Source of the DNA: Helochares maculicollis
Lineage: Eukaryota > Arthropoda > Insecta > Coleoptera > Hydrophilidae
Assembly: GCA_033557835.1 (NCBI GenBank)
Contig: JAWQRO010000005.1
Location: 1-64,000, forward strand
DNA length: 64,000 nt
Direction: 5' to 3'
Position numbers and translations under genes: made by a program. The notes beneath the pieces are model-generated. The model had not been told where the DNA came from. It worked only from the letters and a program-made list of their open reading frames with translations, and did not search any database. Shown here piece by piece: positions 57,014 to 64,000 of the stretch; the first letter of the stretch is position 1, and each line of letters begins with the position of its first letter.

Positions 57014-58504
57014 GTAAGTTAGATTTAAATTTGTATATGATATAATTTTTTCTTTTCTCCTTTGAACGATCTAGCACGGCTCGAAACAAAGCATGATGAA
57101 TATGTGTTATTTTTGGATATTTTCCAAATATTTAATTGATGGTATATCAGCGAGAAAATTTACTGTGTGTATTACAAAACCAGCTCATACTGTAAACTAA
57201 ATATTTTGTTCTATCCAAAATGTTTTGTTTTTACTAAAAATTGTGCTAACTTTCATCGCTACCATTCGCTTGTCTGCAAGTGTGCGTTACTAATATGCTT
57301 TTCATTTATTTCTAGGTAAGCTCCTGCTTCTCAAACCTTTCCCCGAAACAATAGTAAGTAATTACTTTTATTTTTATAGCTTATAGCACGACAATTTAAA
57401 GGCAATTTTTTTCCTCTAACCGTCTCGAAAAATTGTACCGTCCTCGTTTTGTTTACGTCATTGCCATTAAACATGCGCCCTATAAAAGGAAAGTTTCTAA
57501 TGTATTTCCCGGAAAATGAGACGTCTTTATTGGTTCCGCTAGTTTATTCTTTTGGCCTTCATTCCTTAGCGGTTATAAACATGAAAAGCTTATATAGAAC
57601 GAAAATGGTTTATTTTGAGTTTTATGTCCGTGCTTAGTTTAAAAGTAAGTTGAACAATCATTGGTTGAATTATAGAGGTCATAGCGGCGCTTTAGCGAGG
57701 ACTTAAAAAATTGTAGCAGTCATTCCTTTAATGGAATTCATTCACCATTGGAATGAATTAACCCATCTCGTGTTGCCTGGAATCAATTTTCTTAATCTCG
57801 AAATTCACAGCGATAGCGTCTTTTGTTCTCAAATGGTCCTTATCCGTTCCCCTTTCTGGGAATAATCTCCATCAATCCGCTTGAAATAAAGTTTTTGTTT
57901 TAGTCCAGAGAATCCTTATTTTCCGAGAAAACTTATTTATCGGTTCCAAGTCTATATCGACCTGCGGTTTTAAAAAATGTTTAATATCCGCCTTATATAT
58001 AACTGTAAGGAAATTGTAATAATTCCAGAACTACACAAATTCCGATTGGTGTCTTTTCATTTTGATTATGTTGAAAACTACATATTGCTTGCAGAAATTT
58101 CAAATTTTTGTTTCCTTAATGAACTTTCTAGCAGCCAAAAAGAACGTTCATCATGGTTTGAAGGAGTTTGAAAATGCCATTGCAATTTTACATACCGGCT
58201 TGAAATTAAGCAGTTATACCTATTATTATTTTAATATGCAATTTTCTAATGGTTTCATTATGCCAAATGAAATTAGTGCTGCCTATTATCTTAATATTCC
58301 AGCTAAGAACACAATAAGTTCATTAGTGGAAATGTGTCATGAGCTTTTGGTTTAAATTAATTTGTTACATTAAGGTACAGCATTAGTTCTATGCAATAAT
58401 CGGAAAGCATTGCAAATCACTGTGTTATGCGATATTCCATTACTACGGTAACCTGGTTCCTCTATTTTATTTTGTTATTAGTTCTAAGTTGAGATGCAAC
58501 AATT
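57014..58504. other. Possible first intron with a recursive-splice-like site
   Basis: No coding exon recognised. TTCATTTATTTCTAG|GTAAG at 57301-57320 places an acceptor directly before a donor, the layout of a recursive splice site. Alternatively it opens a 37-base exon ending at ACAATA|GTAAGT (57353). A GC-richer island covers 57420-57900. Confidence 0.35.
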
Positions 58505-59280
58505 TACCAGGCTATTCAATAAGTTTTGCGGTTCGATAAGAAAAACACAATTTTATGGTTTGAAATACACTTTATTATTCTCTCCAGGCATGAATATTTT
58601 TATGTCAAGAAATAGATCCATTGCTAGTGAATATGGTGGATGCTTCAACAATTCGAACTTTAATTTATTGATTTTAGCCATTATCAAAATGCTCCTTTCG
58701 CATCTCGAAAAACTGGTGCTAACACCTTTTTAGTCGATTTCTGGACACGAACTCGCTTCAGAGCCAAAAAAAAAACAGGCTCATCTCATCCATAATGATG
58801 ATCGACGCACAAAATCCACTCTATCCTCTCGAAAACGCTCTAAATATTGCTGAGAAAGTCGCATTGGAACGTGTTTTTGTTCCATTGTTACCGAATGCGG
58901 CACCCATTGTGCACACAGCTTTTTAAAACTGAATACTTCAATCAAATATTGTTTACACTGCCCCATGGGATGCCTAGAGCTTCTACTAAATCTTTTACTG
59001 TCACTCATCGATTTTCTAATACGATACCTTGTATTTTTTCTACGATTTCTAGCGTTGTTGCTGTTGGACGCCCTTAACGGGGATCTTCAGAAACGCATGT
59101 TTCCATTCTACTAATTGAAGACAAAGACTCCTTACATACTTTCAACATTCGTTCATGAATTTGTTTTGCTTTTAAACCTTTCAAAAATAAAAAATCAATC
59201 GCTTCTAAATGGTTTGTAAACAAAGAATGAATTGACAGATTGAAATGAAACTTCACAAACGTTCATATGAAGAATGTACG
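58505..59280 (-). mobile_element. mariner copy with internal deletions, right end missing
   Basis: The left end CCAGGCTATTCAATAAGTTT follows TA at 58505-58506. The minus-strand N-terminus (59256 down) reads FHFNLSIHSLFTNHLEAIDF and FLKGLKAKQIHERMLKVCKE, close to the 35.1-kb copy. Compared with the 7.5- and 35.1-kb copies it lacks segments near 58595 and 58700, and its right inverted end is absent beyond about 59280. Non-autonomous and dead. Confidence 0.85.
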
Positions 59281-62200
59281 CCATTTTTTCATTGCTTGCG
59301 ATTGTTTGCCATGTTCTTTGCTTGGTGTAAATCAAGTCGCTGGCCCTTCAAGTCTTCCTCGAATTGTTTTGACCATGTTGTCTTTAGTGCCTCTCGCTAG
59401 ATTTTCCACTAAACAATCCGAGTCTCTCCGAGGGAACGGTGCGGTATCTTGGATTTGTTAATTCAGCACAAATTTCCTAATCATCATATCATCATGTTGT
59501 TGAATTTAATCTTCGATGGTCGATTGATTTTGGCACCAAAATTGGATGGTACCGTTGGTGGAGTAATGACAGGAATAAAACCTTAGCTATTCAAAGTTTG
59601 CATCGCATCTGGAAGATCTCGAGTTTCTTTAGATCGGTTTTCAATGGCGTCAGCGTTTCAGAATCATGTAGCAAATTTAGCAGAATGAGCGCCTGAAATA
59701 GGCTATCTCTGTTCGCCGTGATAATGTTCCTCTTTTTCGATTTACACCATTTGAGAGGTGCAATCTCTGCGGTTGCCGGACCTGGTCGACAAAGGTGACA
59801 ATATTTTCGCTTGCACTATCATGCCGAGATACCTGAGTGCCATGTTCTTCGTTTACGTTGTACAATGTGATAGGCAAACTTGAAATCTTTGGGTAATAGA
59901 AACATCCCTCAGATTTCTCCCTTCCCGCTTGGCTAGTGGTTTAGAGATCTGCTTGGCACGTTGAAGCTTTAGCTGGACCGTGTCACGGACATTACGGTGG
60001 TCGGATCCCATAGTTGTCTTTTCATGGCTAAGCCGTCCCCGAGGACTAAACGAAAACAGGTGTTGATGAGGACATATTGGACCACACCCGAATTCTTTCC
60101 CATTGGGGTTTCCAACGTTAGCTGTTTGAACAGATGTTTGATGTAGTCAATAATATATACACAGATTTGTTTGCTTTGTTACAGCCACAAATTTGGCTTA
60201 CAGTAATCTCCATAAAGCAATTGTTGTACGAGGCTGCATTATTTCAAAAAGATATGTCCACTGTCGCTGCAATTATGCATGAAAGTATAAATTTTGCAAG
60301 GATTCATTATTATAGGGTACGCCTTACATGGAACTTTTAATTACAGCTGCATTTGTCTCAGACCGCTTTTCTTTAAATTAAATAAAACAAACTGTTTTCC
60401 TCATATCAACAGATTATTTCCCCATTTCAAGTTCAGAATGTCAGAACCAGATTCATCTTTTTTCTATTTCATATTAAAAATTCTCTGGAATTTTGTAATG
60501 AAACCCCGAGATAGGTAATTTAGTGCAGTTATTTTTAAAAATTCTGCCACAAATTTCATTTTTATTAATAACCGGATGAGATAATGTTCGTCCTCTTGCT
60601 AAATTGCATATTCCCTGCATTTCTTAAATGAATTTAGATAAGAAAAGATAGGTGCGGCTTCTATCATATCCAAAAATGAAAGCAAGGAACAATAAGCAGA
60701 AAGTTATTGAAGTACAATAGACCCTGAAGTGGAACTGAAGTGCAAATTAAGTTAGCCATGGCAATAAAAGAAAATTTAATTTTCTTCCGCTCTGCAGGAG
60801 AAATAAGAATCCTTATTATCCTCGCATAAAAAAGGTCTTCCCTCTTGTATAATCCTTATTACCTACAATATAGCAATTAATATCAGCGTTTTTCCAGAAT
60901 TCCTTCCTGGAAAAGCAGAACGAATTGTCAACAATATTATTTTCTAATCAAAACGATAAATTAAGTTTATATATAAAGCGCTAGACTCGAATTGGCTTGA
61001 TACAACCTCCCTATGACTGTGCCATCACCAAATTGTGTAAATAAAATTGACAACCGCTATTTTCCCTTAACCGTGATTTTAAAATAAAGGCACTTTCGCT
61101 ATAATCGTTAAAGCTTTTAAATTTTCCGCCACATCTGTGTTTTCCATTCATCCCTCAATATGACGATACCCTCGAGGTCACGCTCGTCCCATTTGCAAAT
61201 GTTATGGTGACATTTACGCCGTCTATTCATCTGACCCAATGAGCCGCTGGATTTTCTATTAAATGAGCCCAAAAATAGAGTTACATCGGCGTCCTTCTCT
61301 CGTACCCTTGTCCTCAATCAGCGAGCTTCTCAAACATACTTGTGATTCAAATTAACACGAACAAAATAGCGAGTCAATGTTCCTATGTATCTTAAAATTT
61401 TATTGTTTCCGCAATATTGCTTTGAATGGGTGCCAAATATCGTCATCAATAATACGTAATATGTAATGTTGGTGACGGCGTAATGTGTATTTTGAATGAT
61501 GTCTTTTGGAAAAAATTTAAATAAACTGTAATGTTAAATTTGCTAATCTGCCATCTATTGTAATAGTTTGCGTCTTATATGCATTGTAAAAATAATAGCA
61601 GCTAAGCATGAGACACTTCTTTTTTGTTTCAGCTTGTGCTATCTGCGATGGTTGTTAAAATTTTCATTGGAAGATTAAAATTATAGATGCAAGTGCGGGT
61701 TTGTACAAATAAAAAAACTGTGCTTATCAATATCGATATTAATGTGAATACCATTTAACACAAAGACTGCTTCTATGTAATAAAAATTTTTCGAGCACAT
61801 TTTGATTTTGGGAGTAATGCTTGATAGTTGGATGAATGTAAGACTTCAAATTTTAGATGTTTATTATAAACACGTTTGTTTCTTAAACAACAGTTCTATA
61901 TTCTCATAGAATTGCTTCCGGCTCGAATTTCTATGGCTCTGGCCAACTTGAGCAATAAAGTATATTAATTTTTCCTTCTAATTCTTTGACGCTTACTGAA
62001 CACATCCCTAATCCATATATTTCGAGAGTATCAGATTTTAATCCAGCATACACTCTATTTAATTGGACGTTTAAAACAATTCCAGATTTAAATATTTAAT
62101 GTGAGTGTACTTAATATAATGTGCTATTAAGACGTCTAAATTACGAAATTTAAAAAATAAAAACATGGACTACATGGCATAATTGTTTAGTTGTGTTTGA

Positions 62201-62464
62201 AACGAATAACTACTCTTATTAAAAATGCAAGCATGCATTCTACATGAGCAGGGAAAATTCAACACCCGGAAATAATCTGTTAGAATTTATTATATTTCTC
62301 TTTTGAAATAAATGCTGTATCAAATTGTTATAGCAAAGATATTATATTATAATAAACTTGGACCCGCAAATACACTCCTGAGTTAAATTGGTAGTCAGTT
62401 GAGTAGATAGCAGCCGGAGAAGCTCGCTCAAAGTAACCAAAAACGCAACAGCCAGATGGCAAAG
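59281..62464. other. Non-coding desert with LINE debris
   Basis: No intact gene. The part 59281-60110 is GC-richer and probably old retroelement sequence (see 59597-59715). Another GC-richer island lies at 61000-61330. Frames at 60134-60518 and 61317-61117 match no family I recognise. Confidence 0.4.
59597..59715 (-). mobile_element. Possible LINE C-terminal fragment
   Basis: On the minus strand: RDSLFQALILLNLLHDSETL followed by TPLKTDLKKLEIFQMRCKL. This has the pattern of the region after the reverse transcriptase in many LINEs (SLFxxLVxxxLLxGxETWTL, then KKLExFxMRCLR). It is short and degenerate, with no other LINE domain located nearby, so the call is tentative. Confidence 0.4.
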
Positions 62465-63575
62465 TTATACAGCCTGCTTCAAAATTAAGTTACAAAACTT
62501 AAAGGGGTGGTAGATATAAGAAATAATAAGCGATTGGTTTTTGTTTGCATGATTGGAGCATACAATAATTAGTAACTGAGATATTAATTAAATGTACATG
62601 TTAAGAACCACTTTTATCGGTATTTCAAAGAATCACCTTCTTCTTTATGCTTAAAGCATCTGGACTCGAAACTGACGAAATAATAATAAAAACCCTCGCT
62701 GAAAAAAAAGAAAGACGAGCGAAAAAAGCTACCAGCCCAATAAATTTCAATTGGAGAGGAAAAACAAGCGCCACATGTTTGGTTGGATTGCGTTCAGTTC
62801 AAATTATTTTTAATGTATTATTTAATACTACGTAAGTTAGCAATTCTTTTCTTTATGCCTTATTTAAAGAAATCCATATTTACTAATATGCAAATCATCT
62901 GAACTTACTAAGCACTAAACAAGAAAAACCATCATTTTATTGTAAACAAGGTGATAAAAATTGAAAGCGTGTTTTTCTGTCGTCGCAATAACATGAATTT
63001 GTACTATTAATTGTGATAGAAATTGACTGTAGTCCATCGTATTTAAATAGCCATCAAATTTAAAAGATAAAGAATGTCGACAATTAAGTTATTATTTAGT
63101 TTGCCATGTATGATGTAACCACCCTTCTTACAGCGGTAAAATAAAGCGATATTCTTTCGAGGTCACGTTCGATCTCCGGTTAAAAAAAAACGCGCTCGAA
63201 TAAAATTTTACTTAAACGGTTGTTTATGTTCTTTTTTTGCCTTTATGTTATTAGGAAGGTTTTGTGTTCGTGAAATAATTTGATCTCGTGGTTATGACGG
63301 ATCTAACGCTTTGTTTTGATTGTGATGCCGGTATTTTTATAGAGATAAATGTGACATTAGTTTGCGATGTATGATGTAATCGTCATTCTTTATTCGAAAA
63401 AACGCGGAGTTATAAAATTTGACTTCAATGGTTGTTTATCTTCTTTTTCTGTTTCTCTTTGATAAGGACGGATTTGCGCCCATGAAAAAACTTAATCTCG
63501 AGGCTTTGAAGGATCTAACGACGTGTTTGATTGTGATACCGCTATTTTTATAGCAATAACGGTGCCGTTGTGTCT
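62465..63575 (+). repeat. ~1.1-kb dispersed repeat, copy B
   Basis: Second copy of the repeat at 33510-34730, same orientation. It shares TTATACAGCC, GTGGTAGATATAAGAAATAA, the block EIIIKTLAEKKERRAKKATS (62680-62740) and the tandem units starting at 63099 and 63359 (period about 260 bp). The frame 62647-62835 continues past the stop of copy A (SPINFNWRGKTSATCLVGLR). Confidence 0.75.
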
Positions 63576-63908
63576 GCATAATATTTTTTAACCCAGCATG
63601 GTCTATCGGCATCATTTCAATTATGTCAGGAGTCCTAAATTAGCCAAATTTTCAACATTTTTATTTATACTTAGAAAATACCAGGTCGTGGACGAATTGA
63701 CTTTCTTAACATGTGGGTTAAGTATTGGAAATTAATTCTGTAACATCCTGTAGAGTCTGTATTTTGAGAATTAGAATTATTTTTGTCGGCTAAATAGAAA
63801 ATAGTGATTCTTATATGGTCTAACTGGAACGTTTGAATGACGAATTTGCGTAAAAATGGTCCCGTATAAAGAAGAATAAGTATGCTCGCGCCAAGACAAA
63901 ACGCTTAA
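63576..63908. other. Spacer, no gene seen
   Basis: Nothing recognised between the dispersed repeat and the mariner fragment at the window edge. Confidence 0.5.
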
Positions 63909-64000
63909 GCCTCGCCGTATTCTCTAGATTTTTACTTGTTGGCAGATCTCAAAAATGCTCCCCGGAAGAAATTTAACTCGAATAAAGAGGTAATCGCTAA
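63909..64000 (+). mobile_element. mariner transposase fragment running off the window
   Basis: The plus-strand frame from 63909 reads ASPYSLDFYLLADLKNAPRK with KFNSNKEVIA. This is the mariner C-terminal pattern PPYSPDLAPSDYxLFxxLK followed by a GKRFxSNEEVIA-like stretch. The third catalytic Asp of the PSD motif is not preserved here (S-L-D-F in its place, with residues missing). The rest of the copy lies to the right. Confidence 0.7.

Noticed and set aside
1..64000. tRNA or rRNA genes
   Set aside because: I looked for B-box-like GGTTCGAATCC and cloverleaf pairs and found only isolated TTCGA matches with no acceptor stem, and no rRNA-like text.

Overview
This is an AT-rich window from an animal nuclear genome, almost certainly an insect. 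The reasons are two multi-exon genes with GT-AG introns (two of them only 54-66 bp long), several mariner-family DNA transposons, a fragment of a LINE, and long gene-poor DNA with satellites and microsatellites. The order within insects cannot be fixed from the sequence alone.

Gene-bearing core (about 16.1-29.3 kb). Two genes lie head to head, about 600 bp apart. On the minus strand is a four-exon HMG20A-type gene (HMG box plus coiled coil, 302 aa, 18502 down to 16235). On the plus strand is a giant coiled-coil gene that I identify as the insect NuMA / Mud orthologue. It has seven exons (19099-28628), one of them 7.07 kb long, and codes for 2796 aa. It starts with a NuMA-type N-terminal globular domain, runs through more than 2,200 residues of coiled coil, carries the conserved RNxxCPPHLK LGN/Pins-binding motif, and ends in a membrane segment that reaches the last residue. 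A second terminal exon (29108-29167) with its own poly(A) signal joins in frame and would replace the membrane anchor with a short basic tail. The locus therefore appears built to make membrane-anchored and soluble forms of the spindle-orientation protein.

Left flank (1-16 kb). This holds a decayed LINE reverse transcriptase on the minus strand (15-1340), a ~183-bp satellite with alternating unit types (about 3.9-5.06 kb), a TA-flanked mariner with both inverted ends (7543-8617), a second mariner lineage (about 12.1-13.1 kb), a broken transposase carrying a D-E-x-H-F motif (about 14.0-14.7 kb), and two oppositely oriented copies of another repeat family (about 10.9 and 13.7 kb).

Right flank (29.3-64 kb). 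I see no convincing coding exon in these ~35 kb. The region has more mariners (35.1, 39.1, 40.5, 58.5 and 63.9 kb), a 2.2-kb TTAA-flanked DNA transposon with matching inverted ends and a dead DDE-type transposase (44414-46635), a diverged 1.5-kb tandem duplication (51114-54150), and two copies of a ~1.2-kb dispersed repeat (33.5 and 62.5 kb). Scattered between them are islands of higher GC without obvious coding potential, which are candidates for conserved regulatory DNA. A TATA box with a well-placed initiator, followed by a splice donor, lies at 56911-57013. Together with a candidate 5' exon near 30.5-30.9 kb, this suggests the desert may be the regulatory region or first intron of one or more genes whose coding exons lie to the right of the window.
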